A DNA stretch of 64,000 bases from Faeciplasma sp045660445 (GTDB lineage: Bacteria > Bacillota > Clostridia > Oscillospirales > Ruminococcaceae): contig JAZRDR010000001.1 in NCBI GenBank assembly GCA_045660445.1, forward strand, positions 1-64,000, written 5' to 3'. The notes beneath the pieces were generated by a model. The model had not been told where the DNA came from. It made no database searches and worked only from the letters and a program-made list of their open reading frames with translations. The stretch's first letter is position 1; every line of letters begins with the position of its first letter. The translations under genes were made by a program, and so were the position numbers. Shown here piece after piece: positions 49,750 to 57,313 of the stretch.

Positions 49750-52368
49750 ATGAAAAAAGAACTCGGAAAACTCTATGAGCCAAATGAAGTTGAAGACAGA
49801 ATATATAAATATTGGCTCGATAACGACTGCTTCAAGGCTGAAGCAGACCCTGAAAAGGAACCCTATACCATCGTGATCCCCCCTCCGAACATCACCGGAC
49901 AGCTTCATATGGGCCACGCCCTTGACAACACTTTGCAGGATATCCTTATCCGCTATAAGAGAATGTCGGGCTATGCAACCCTTTGGCTCCCCGGAACCGA
50001 CCATGCTTCCATCGCGACAGAAGCTAAGATCGTTGAAGCTATGCGTAAAGAGGGCTTAACCAAGGACGATCTCGGACGTGACGGCTTCTTGGAAAGAGCT
50101 TGGGCTTGGAAAGAACAGTATGGCGGAAGAATCATCTCTCAGCTTAAAAAGCTCGGATCTTCTTGCGACTGGTCCCGCGAACGCTTCACTCTCGACGAAG
50201 GCTGTTCAAAGGCAGTTAAAGAAGTTTTCATCAAGTATTATGAAAAAGGCCTTATTTACAGAGGCGAGAGAATCATCAACTGGTGTCCTCATTGCTTGAC
50301 ATCCATCTCTAATGCAGAGGTTGAATACGAGGATCAGGACGGCCACTTCTGGCATCTTCGCTATCCTCTTACAGATGGCAGTGGCTGGTTAGAGCTTGCA
50401 ACCACCCGTCCCGAAACACTTTTGGGCGATACCGCAGTTGCAGTTAACCCCAAGGACGAAAGATATAAGGACTACATCGGAAAGACCGTTACACTTCCCC
50501 TTGTTGGACGTGAGATCCCCGTTGTTGCCGACTCTTACGTTGATATGGAATTCGGTACAGGTGTTGTTAAGATCACCCCTGCTCACGATCCTAACGACTT
50601 CGAGGTTGGCGTTCGTCACAACCTTCCCGTCATCAACGTTATGACCGATGACGCAAAGATTACCGAAGATTATCCCAAATATGCAGGAATGGACAGATTC
50701 GAAGCAAGAAAGCACATCGTTTGCGATCTTGAAGATGGCGGCTTCTTGGTAGAGGTTGAGGAGCATAAGCACAACGTTGGCACCTGCTACCGTTGCGGCA
50801 CCACTATCGAACCCAGAGTTTCTTTGCAGTGGTTTGTTAAGATGGCTGACCTTGCTAAGCCTGCTATCGATGCAGTTCGTTCGGGCGATATCAAGTTCGT
50901 TCCCGAAAGATTCGATAAAAACTACTTCAACTGGATGGAAGACATCCGTGACTGGTGCATTTCCCGTCAGCTTTGGTGGGGCCACAGAATCCCTGCATTC
51001 TATTGCGATGATTGCGGCGAGATGATCGTTACAAAGGATGAAACTGCAGTTTGCCCGAAGTGCGGCAAGCCCATGCGTCAGGATCCCGACACCTTGGATA
51101 CTTGGTTCAGCTCGGCTCTTTGGCCCTTTAGCACACTCGGCTGGCCCGAAAACACCGAGGATCTTAAATACTTCTATCCCACATCCACCCTCGTAACCGG
51201 TTACGATATCATCACCTTCTGGGTTTCCAGAATGATCGTTGCAGGTATGGAGCATATGGGCGAAAAGCCGTTTGATACCATTCTCATTCACGGTCTTGTT
51301 CGTGACGCAAAGGGAAGAAAGATGTCCAAGTCCTTGGGCAACGGAATAGACCCCTTGGAGATCATCGACGAATACGGTGCTGACGCTTTAAGATTCATGC
51401 TCGCATCGGGCAACTCTCCCGGAAACGACATGAGATTCTCTGATGACAAGGTTAAGTCCAGCCGTAACTTTGCAAACAAGCTTTGGAACGCAACACGCTT
51501 TATCATGATGAATCTCCCCGAAGATTTCGAGGCATGTGATACTCTCCCCGAAACCTTAACGCTTGAAGACAAGTGGCTCGTTTCCAAGATCAACACTCTT
51601 GCAAAGGAAGTTTGCGATAACTTAGATAAGTTCGAGCTCGGCGTTGCCGTTTCCAAGCTTTATGACTTTATTTGGGACGTTTACTGCGACTGGTATATCG
51701 AGCTTACCAAGCCCAGAATCCTTGCAGGAGGCGAGAGCTGTGCAAACGCTCAGGCAGTTTTGGTTTGGGCAATGCAAAGAATCCTTAAGCTCTTGCATCC
51801 CTTCATGCCCTTCATCACCGAAGAGATCTGGCAGGCACTTGTTAATAACGGCAAGCCCATCATGCTTGAAAGCTTCCCCACTTATGACGAAGCTTTGGTT
51901 TATGCTGCCGAGGAATCTGATTTTGAAAAGATCATCACAGCTATCAAGGGCATAAGAAACCGCCGTGCAGAGATGAACGTTCCTCCTTCCAAGAAGGCAG
52001 AGCTTTACATCGAAACCGCTCAGGCTTCAGTTTTCGAAAAGGGAATCATGTTCTTTGAAAGACTTGCATCCGCATCCGGAGTCAAGATTATGGATAAGGT
52101 TGAAATGCCCGATGCTGTAACCGTTGTTACCGACAGTGCACGCTTGTTCATCCCGCTTTCCGAGATTATCGATAAGGATAAAGAACTTGCACGTCTTAAT
52201 AAGGAAAAGGCAGCAGTTCTTAAGGATATCGAGATCATTTCCAAAAAGCTTAATAACGAGGGCTTCCTTGCAAAGGCACCCGCACAGCTTATCGAGTCTG
52301 AAAAATCAAAGCTCGAGCGTGCAAACGAAAAGCTTGCAAAGATCGAACAGTCACTTTCAGCACTTTAA
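49750..52368 (+). CDS. valS: Valyl-tRNA synthetase
   Basis: An 872-aa class I synthetase. The HIGH motif is in NITGQLHMGHALD, an editing domain lies at about 190-350, two Cys pairs form zinc sites (CYRCG and CDDCG then CPKCG), and KMSKS is in GRKMSKSLGNGID. An anticodon-binding helical domain and a C-terminal coiled coil end the protein. The start is ATG 49750 with AAGGAAAGG upstream, which sits directly downstream of the T-box terminator. Longer frames to 49651 run through the terminator. Confidence 0.97.
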   Translation: MKKELGKLYEPNEVEDRIYKYWLDNDCFKAEADPEKEPYTIVIPPPNITGQLHMGHALDNTLQDILIRYKRMSGYATLWLPGTDHASIATEAKIVEAMRKEGLTKDDLGRDGFLERAWAWKEQYGGRIISQLKKLGSSCDWSRERFTLDEGCSKAVKEVFIKYYEKGLIYRGERIINWCPHCLTSISNAEVEYEDQDGHFWHLRYPLTDGSGWLELATTRPETLLGDTAVAVNPKDERYKDYIGKTVTLPLVGREIPVVADSYVDMEFGTGVVKITPAHDPNDFEVGVRHNLPVINVMTDDAKITEDYPKYAGMDRFEARKHIVCDLEDGGFLVEVEEHKHNVGTCYRCGTTIEPRVSLQWFVKMADLAKPAIDAVRSGDIKFVPERFDKNYFNWMEDIRDWCISRQLWWGHRIPAFYCDDCGEMIVTKDETAVCPKCGKPMRQDPDTLDTWFSSALWPFSTLGWPENTEDLKYFYPTSTLVTGYDIITFWVSRMIVAGMEHMGEKPFDTILIHGLVRDAKGRKMSKSLGNGIDPLEIIDEYGADALRFMLASGNSPGNDMRFSDDKVKSSRNFANKLWNATRFIMMNLPEDFEACDTLPETLTLEDKWLVSKINTLAKEVCDNLDKFELGVAVSKLYDFIWDVYCDWYIELTKPRILAGGESCANAQAVLVWAMQRILKLLHPFMPFITEEIWQALVNNGKPIMLESFPTYDEALVYAAEESDFEKIITAIKGIRNRRAEMNVPPSKKAELYIETAQASVFEKGIMFFERLASASGVKIMDKVEMPDAVTVVTDSARLFIPLSEIIDKDKELARLNKEKAAVLKDIEIISKKLNNEGFLAKAPAQLIESEKSKLERANEKLAKIEQSLSAL

Positions 52369-52411
52369 TCACCCCTATAGCACACCCGTATATCGCGGGA
52401 AAGGAGACTAA

Positions 52412-53695
52412 ATGAAAAGAGAAGCAGTTAAGCATCCGCTTATATTTAGCATACTCATTGTTGCAATATTCTTTGTGTCAATGATGATCGTGTCCTATGG
52501 ACTTGTGTGGTTTGGCCCCGGATTTTTGGTAAATAACGGCGACTATCTTTATCAGGCTTCTGTCGAATGCTTTGTAGCACTCGCCGGAATAGGGCTTGTT
52601 TATATGTTCGGTGTTGGACATATTTGGGGTGAAAAGGGCAAAGGCGTTTTTAAAGGGCTTTTCACCGGCGGATATTTCATTGCTGTTGCGCTTATAGCAC
52701 TTGCCTCGAACGCAATGCTCTTTTTGCAAGACTTGTTGGCAGGCGTCAGCTATGATCTTGCTCCAACATGGAAGGTAATCGTTTTCGTAGTATGCATGTT
52801 GCTTGTCGGCTTTACCGAGGAGATTTTCTTCAGAGGAGTTGTTGCAAACCTCTTCTATGAAAAGCATGCTCACGATCCTGCAGGTGTTTGGACAGCAACG
52901 GTTTGGTCGGGACTTGTTTTCGGAATGCTTCATTTAATGAACATTTTGGGATCTGATCCTGTCGGAGTTATCGTTCAGGTGATATCTGCCACCGCAATGG
53001 GCATGACTTTAACTGCAATTTACTATCGTTGCAGAAACATTTGGGCACTTGCCCTTATCCATGCGTTCAATAACATCTGTGCAGGACTTGTTTCCAGCTT
53101 TTTCGAGGGGGCATCGCTCTCCGAAACGATAAGCTCCTATTCACCCATAAACTGCATCAGTGCGATTCCGTTTATCGTTGTTACAGCTATCTTGCTCCGT
53201 CCCTCGAAGCTTAGAGAGATGCTTCCTGTACAGGATCCTTTATCCATCGATCCCGAGGAGAAGATCGCTCAGTATCAAAAATCAAAGCGCAGCAAGGCTG
53301 TTGCTATAACTGTCGCACTTGTGATCTGCTTGTCGCTGTTTGCTGTCAGCATCGTGCTCTCATTAAATGCAAAGCCTCTTGACTATTACACGTATGATAC
53401 ATGGTCGGGTGATGATCACTTTGAAGACGTGATCGAGATGTCTGTTGAAGAAACAGGGGACTATACCTTAACTGTTTTAAGCTATCCCGGAGACAGCAAT
53501 GCTTATATGACTTTAACGATAAAATCTTCCGACGGCGAGATCATCGTTAACGCTACCTATGGAGGAAGATGTAACGATATGAAAGAGATCTCTCTTGAAG
53601 CAGGCGAGGTTTATACCGTCTTGATCAGATATGATTACACAAACGTGACCGATGGCACCCAGACCGATTATCTTACACAGATAACGGTGGAATAA
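52412..53695 (+). CDS. CPBP family intramembrane metalloprotease with C-terminal beta domain
   Basis: A 427-aa membrane protein. The Abi/CPBP motifs are present: VGFTEEIFFRGVVANLFYE (EExxxR), FGMLHLMNI and HAFNNICAG, giving the metal-binding site in the membrane. A final transmembrane helix (about 295-320) is followed by an extracytoplasmic beta-rich domain of about 100 residues with DYTLTVLSYPGDSNAYMTL, resembling PPC-type domains. Eukaryotic members process prenylated proteins, whereas bacterial ones often confer bacteriocin immunity. The start is ATG 52412 with AAAGGAG, 43 bp after valS with no terminator between. Confidence 0.85.
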   Translation: MKREAVKHPLIFSILIVAIFFVSMMIVSYGLVWFGPGFLVNNGDYLYQASVECFVALAGIGLVYMFGVGHIWGEKGKGVFKGLFTGGYFIAVALIALASNAMLFLQDLLAGVSYDLAPTWKVIVFVVCMLLVGFTEEIFFRGVVANLFYEKHAHDPAGVWTATVWSGLVFGMLHLMNILGSDPVGVIVQVISATAMGMTLTAIYYRCRNIWALALIHAFNNICAGLVSSFFEGASLSETISSYSPINCISAIPFIVVTAILLRPSKLREMLPVQDPLSIDPEEKIAQYQKSKRSKAVAITVALVICLSLFAVSIVLSLNAKPLDYYTYDTWSGDDHFEDVIEMSVEETGDYTLTVLSYPGDSNAYMTLTIKSSDGEIIVNATYGGRCNDMKEISLEAGEVYTVLIRYDYTNVTDGTQTDYLTQITVE

Positions 53696-53707
53696 TACGC
53701 AATATTA

Positions 53708-53743
53708 AAAGGACACAACCTTTCTCGGTTGTGTCCTTTTTGC
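53708..53743 (+). terminator. Intrinsic terminator after the CPBP gene
   Basis: AAAGGACACAACC/GGTTGTGTCCTTT with loop TTTCTC is followed by TTGCTTG. Confidence 0.93.
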
Positions 53744-53755
53744 TTGTAAAAAGGT

Positions 53756-53772
53756 ATCCGCCTTCGGCGGAT
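53756..53772 (-). terminator. Likely terminator of the spoIIA operon
   Basis: ATCCGCC-TTC-GGCGGAT hairpin. On the minus strand it is followed by ACCTTTTTAC. It is separated from sigF by the GC island, so some transcripts would include that structure. Confidence 0.6.
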
Positions 53773-53960
53773 GTATTTTAATCGCGCCACTCATCGCCTG
53801 CCGGCGATCACGGCGCGCTTTCGGGGCGAAGCCCGCCGTGCGCCCCGCGCAGGGCTTGCCGCGGCCTGTTGCCGCGGCGACGCGCCGCAGGCGCGTCGGG
53901 CTTCGCCCCCTTAGCGGCGGCACAAGTGCGGCGAGGGAAATAAGCCGCGTGGTGCCGCCG
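53756..53960. repeat. GC-rich intergenic island K with nested palindromes
   Basis: The longest island in the window. The 13-bp arms GGGGCGAAGCCCG/CGGGCTTCGCCCC at 53823-53835 and 53897-53909 enclose three small hairpins. The region shares GGGCGAAGCCCG and GGGCTTCGCCCCC with island C. Confidence 0.85.
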
Positions 53961-53962
53961 CC

Positions 53963-54640
53963 TCACAGCATGCTTCTTAAATATAAAAGCAGCTTCTTCT
54001 CCCGCCTTGAAACCTGCACCTGGCTCATTCCAAGCCTTCTTGCAGTCGCTTCCTGCGTTAAGTCCAAAAAGAATCTAAGATATATCAGCCCTTGATCCTT
54101 TTCATCAAGAGTGTCTAAAGCCTGCTTAAGTGCAAGCGAGTTGATTATTCCATCGTCGGGCGGAGGAACGGGAATATCTATCTGCGCACCGTTATCGTCG
54201 TCACTCTGCGAGGTCAGGCTGACAGTCGGCTGTGAAACACATATCGCCTCGGTAACCTCACAAATGTCAAAACCCGAAAGCTCGCACAGCTCATCAACTG
54301 TTGGTTCGCGCCCGTTTTCATGCTCGAATCTTTCTGATAATCGGGAAATCAAAAGCGAACGCTCCTTCAAAGATCTCGAAACCTTGATCATTCCGCCGTC
54401 TCTGAAAAGTCGTTTTATTTCTCCTAATATAACCGGCACAGCATATGTCGAGAACCTAACTCCGCGCTCCTTGTCAAATGCACGAGCTGCCTTGATAAGC
54501 CCAATGCACCCTGCACTGTATAGCTCCTCATATTCAATGCCTTTTCCCTTAAATCTTCCGGCACACAGCCTAACCAAACCCAAGTTTTCTTCAACTGTCA
54601 CTTCCTCGGCGTCTGCAAATGCTTTGTTTGTTGCAAACAT
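53963..54640 (-). CDS. sigF: Sporulation sigma factor SigF
   Basis: A 225-aa sigma-70 family factor with no region 1. Region 2 is RLCAGRFKGKGIEYEELYSAGCIGL and RFSTYAVPVILGEIKRLFRD, region 3 is around RSLKERSLLISRLSERFE, and region 4 ends in LTQEATARRLGMSQVQVSRREKKLL. Its place behind spoIIAB identifies it as the forespore-specific SigF rather than SigG. It is held inactive by SpoIIAB until polar division. The start is ATG 54640 with GGAG upstream; 17 bp after spoIIAB. Confidence 0.95.
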   Translation of the reverse strand: MFATNKAFADAEEVTVEENLGLVRLCAGRFKGKGIEYEELYSAGCIGLIKAARAFDKERGVRFSTYAVPVILGEIKRLFRDGGMIKVSRSLKERSLLISRLSERFEHENGREPTVDELCELSGFDICEVTEAICVSQPTVSLTSQSDDDNGAQIDIPVPPPDDGIINSLALKQALDTLDEKDQGLIYLRFFLDLTQEATARRLGMSQVQVSRREKKLLLYLRSML

Positions 54641-54657
54641 AGTGGTGTATCTCCAAA

Positions 54658-55098
54658 TTACAGCTTAGTTTTCAGCTTCTTTTGCAATATCACGGTGGTG
54701 CCGTGCCCGGGTTTGCTTGTCACCCTAACATCGTCGCAGAAGCTCTCCATAACAGAAAATCCAAGGCCAGAACGCTCTTCCTCAGGGCGAGTGGTATAAA
54801 GCGGCTCCATCGCTTTTGCAACGTCTTCAATGCCGCATCCCTTGTCTTTTATCTTTATGTAAATAAGCCCACCGTCATATATTCTTGCCGCCATCTCAAC
54901 AAACCCAATTTTATCTCGGTATGCATGCACGATCGCGTTCGTCACAGCCTCGCTTACTGCCGTCTTGATGTCGGTAAGCTCGTCAAGCCTTGGGTCACAA
55001 AGCGATACAAATCCGCTGATAGCCACTCTTGCCAGCCTTTCGTTTTCCGATAGGCTAGGAAAGATTATCTTCATTTCGTTTTTCGGTATCCTTGCCAT
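54658..55098 (-). CDS. spoIIAB: Anti-sigma F factor / serine kinase SpoIIAB
   Basis: A 146-aa GHKL-fold kinase. The N box is AVSEAVTNAIVHAY and the G1 box KDKGCGIEDV; the G2-type box is ERSGLGFSVMESFCDDV. It binds and inhibits SigF and phosphorylates SpoIIAA. The start is ATG 55098 with GGAAG upstream; the frame extends to 55152 inside spoIIAA. Directly behind spoIIAA, with a 4-bp gap. Confidence 0.95.
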   Translation of the reverse strand: MARIPKNEMKIIFPSLSENERLARVAISGFVSLCDPRLDELTDIKTAVSEAVTNAIVHAYRDKIGFVEMAARIYDGGLIYIKIKDKGCGIEDVAKAMEPLYTTRPEEERSGLGFSVMESFCDDVRVTSKPGHGTTVILQKKLKTKL

Positions 55099-55102
55099 AA
55101 CT

Positions 55103-55423
55103 TCACTTCCTTTTCTCAAATTTCGTGTCCAAAAGCTTGTCCATCCCTGCAAGTGCCATCACTCGCTCGATGTATTCGGGCATGTTTATAAGCTCAACTC
55201 TTCCGCCAAGCTCCTTCATGTTTTTATACCTGCCCATAACAAGTCCCACGCCCGAGCTGTCCATAAAGGTCACATCTTTAAAATCAAGCTTTAAAACAGC
55301 AGGGGAGTTGTCCGAAATCGCTGTATCAATATCCATTCTAAGCCACCGCGATGAGTGATGATCGATCTCGCCGGTGATCCTTGCCACGATCGTATCTTTT
55401 TCTTGCGTTACATATACTGCCAT
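55103..55423 (-). CDS. spoIIAA: Anti-anti-sigma factor SpoIIAA
   Basis: A 106-aa STAS-domain protein. The phosphorylation site is in VTFMDSSGVGLVMGRYK, most likely Ser57. Unphosphorylated SpoIIAA releases SigF from SpoIIAB in the forespore. The start is ATG 55423 with AAGGAGG upstream. First gene of the spoIIA operon; the window contains no SpoIIE, its phosphatase. Confidence 0.95.
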   Translation of the reverse strand: MAVYVTQEKDTIVARITGEIDHHSSRWLRMDIDTAISDNSPAVLKLDFKDVTFMDSSGVGLVMGRYKNMKELGGRVELINMPEYIERVMALAGMDKLLDTKFEKRK

Positions 55424-55486
55424 GCTTGTCCTCCTTATTTGTATAAATATTTCGCTAAAATCTTATCATGATATATTCAAGAAAAC

Positions 55487-55493
55487 TGTCGAA
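55487..55493 (+). promoter_or_regulatory. Spo0A-box-like site upstream of the spoIIA operon
   Basis: TGTCGAA, an exact match to the Spo0A box, 64 bp upstream of the spoIIAA start codon (TTCGACA in the reading direction of the operon). A single 7-mer is weak on its own but its position fits known Spo0A control of spoIIA. Confidence 0.6.
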
Positions 55494-55495
55494 GT

Positions 55496-55566
55496 ACGGC
55501 TCGCACGAAACGCCACTCGCACTTCGTGCGGCGGCGTTCCACGCTCGCCGCCATTGTGTAAACCTC
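55496..55566. repeat. GC-rich intergenic island L
   Basis: It includes a CGCACTTCGTGCG hairpin, GGCGGCG and CGCTCGCCGCC, and lies between the divergent spoIIA and heat-shock operons. Adjacent to the Spo0A-box-like site. Confidence 0.65.
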
Positions 55567-55596
55567 CCGCCAATAATGAAAACTTTGTGAAAACTA

Positions 55597-55624
55597 TTGA
55601 CTTTTATAAAAATCGGGGTATAAT
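55597..55624 (+). promoter_or_regulatory. Sigma-A promoter of the heat-shock operon
   Basis: TTGACT (55597-55602), a 16-bp spacer and TATAAT (55619-55624), overlapped downstream by the CIRCE operator. Confidence 0.85.
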
Positions 55625-55628
55625 AAAT

Positions 55629-55655
55629 TTAGCACTCAGGTATAATGAGTGCTAA
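55629..55655. promoter_or_regulatory. CIRCE operator (HrcA binding site)
   Basis: TTAGCACTC-N9-GAGTGCTAA, a perfect match to the consensus. HrcA binds here and represses the operon at normal temperature. Confidence 0.98.
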
Positions 55656-55704
55656 CACTATAGGCTCGAAACTGCTAAAACGTAACGACGGGGGAGGTTT
55701 AAGC

Positions 55705-56721
55705 GTGGATCAGAGAAAGCTAAAGATATTAGAGGCAGTCGTTGATGAATACATTTTAACCGGCGAGCCTGTCGGCTCAAAGGCAATAATGAAGCATATA
55801 AACGCTTCAAGCGCCACCATTCGAAACGAAATGGCAGAGCTTGAAAAGCAAGGCTATCTCGAACAGCCTCACACCTCTGCAGGCAGAATCCCAACATATA
55901 ACGGCTATCGCCTTTATGTTGACAGACTTATGCAAACCAATCCGCTTTCCGAAGACGAGCTTTCAATGCTCGAGGATATGCTTCCCAAAAACGAATATAG
56001 CGAAGAAGCACTTGTAAAATCCGCGTCTAACGCTCTTGCTGAGCTTACACGCTGTGCAACCTTCGTATCGGGCGAGAATCCCAAGTTTTCAATCATCTCA
56101 AAGGTTGAGGTTATTCCCACCGGAAAAAGAATGTACATTCTTTTGATGGTCACCTCCTCGGGAAAGATCAAAAACCGCACCTGCCGATTGGAGCTTGACC
56201 TTACCAACGAACAGTTAGAGCAGTTTTCCAATTTCGTCAAAGAGAATTTAGAGGGTGTTCCCGTCGATATATTAAGCGACGAAATGCTCCAAAGACTCGA
56301 AACCGCCATGGGTGCTTATCTCTTAACGCTTTCGCCACTTGTTCAAGGACTTTTCGATATGTCGAGAGAGTTCACTCAGCGCGACGTTTCCATGTCGGGC
56401 GAGCGTAACTTGTTAAAGTGTCAGGATTTCGACCAAAACGAGATAATCACATTCCTTGACAATCAAAGCGAGCTTCGAAAGCTTATTGATGACAGCTTCT
56501 CGGGAATTCACGTCATGTTCTCCGAAGAGGAAGAGAATTTTGTTATCGGAAACTCAAGCCTTATCAGCTCGAATTTCTTAAAAAACGGCAAGGTTGCAGG
56601 CCACCTTGGACTTATCGGACCGATGCGTCTTGATTACCGCAAGGTGATCCCATATGTCGAATATTTCACTAACAAAATCTCAGAAATGCTTTCAAACGAT
56701 GAAGAAGACCAAATTATATAA
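55705..56721 (+). CDS. hrcA: Heat-inducible transcription repressor HrcA
   Basis: A 338-aa repressor: N-terminal winged helix (KILEAVVDEYILTGEPVGSKAI and NASSATIRNEMAELE), a GAF-like dimerisation region and a C-terminal domain with HLGLIGPMRLDYRKVIPYVEYFT. It represses its own operon through CIRCE and needs GroEL for activity. The start is GTG 55705 with GGGAGG upstream; longer frames pass through the CIRCE site. First gene of hrcA-grpE-dnaK-dnaJ. Confidence 0.96.
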   Translation: MDQRKLKILEAVVDEYILTGEPVGSKAIMKHINASSATIRNEMAELEKQGYLEQPHTSAGRIPTYNGYRLYVDRLMQTNPLSEDELSMLEDMLPKNEYSEEALVKSASNALAELTRCATFVSGENPKFSIISKVEVIPTGKRMYILLMVTSSGKIKNRTCRLELDLTNEQLEQFSNFVKENLEGVPVDILSDEMLQRLETAMGAYLLTLSPLVQGLFDMSREFTQRDVSMSGERNLLKCQDFDQNEIITFLDNQSELRKLIDDSFSGIHVMFSEEEENFVIGNSSLISSNFLKNGKVAGHLGLIGPMRLDYRKVIPYVEYFTNKISEMLSNDEEDQII

Positions 56722-56738
56722 GAAGGTAGATTAAAATA

Positions 56739-57257
56739 ATGAACGAAGAAAAGGTAACTCCCACTGCCGAGGAAACAGTAAACGAAGCTCCATTGAGCGA
56801 AAATGAGCTTTTAATAAAAGAAAACGAAGAAATGAAGGCAGAGCTTTCAGCGCAAAACGATAAATATCTTCGCCTTATGGCTGAATATGATAACTTCCGC
56901 AAGCGCTCTCAAAAAGAACGCCTTGAGATATATCCCGAAGCTAGCGCGAAAGCAGTCGAAAAGTTTCTGCCCCTCGCTGATAATTTCGAGCGTGCAATGG
57001 CTGTCGCTACCGCCGATGAGAAATATAAAGCCGGCATAATGATGATCTACAATCAGCTCGGCGAGATATTCAAGTCCCTGGGAGTTGAGGTTATTGACCG
57101 CGTGGGCGAAGAGTTCGACCCGAATCTTGAAAATGCCGTTATGCAGGTTGAGGATGAAACCCTTGGCGAAAACACTGTGGCTGCAGTTCTTCAAAAGGGA
57201 TATAAGATGGGTGACAAGGTCATCCGTGCGGCAATGGTATCAGTTGCAAATTGTTAA
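56739..57257 (+). CDS. grpE: Nucleotide exchange factor GrpE
   Basis: A 172-aa cochaperone: long N-terminal coiled coil (about 1-90, Glu/Lys-rich) and a C-terminal beta-wing domain (GVEVIDRVGEEFDPNLENAVMQVED). It releases ADP from DnaK. The start is ATG 56739; 17 bp after hrcA. The N terminus is acidic and short. Confidence 0.95.
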   Translation: MNEEKVTPTAEETVNEAPLSENELLIKENEEMKAELSAQNDKYLRLMAEYDNFRKRSQKERLEIYPEASAKAVEKFLPLADNFERAMAVATADEKYKAGIMMIYNQLGEIFKSLGVEVIDRVGEEFDPNLENAVMQVEDETLGENTVAAVLQKGYKMGDKVIRAAMVSVANC

Positions 57258-57313
57258 TAAACAGCTTTCTGTTTAATATAAATAAGTAATTCAATTTTAA
57301 AGGAGAAATAAAT

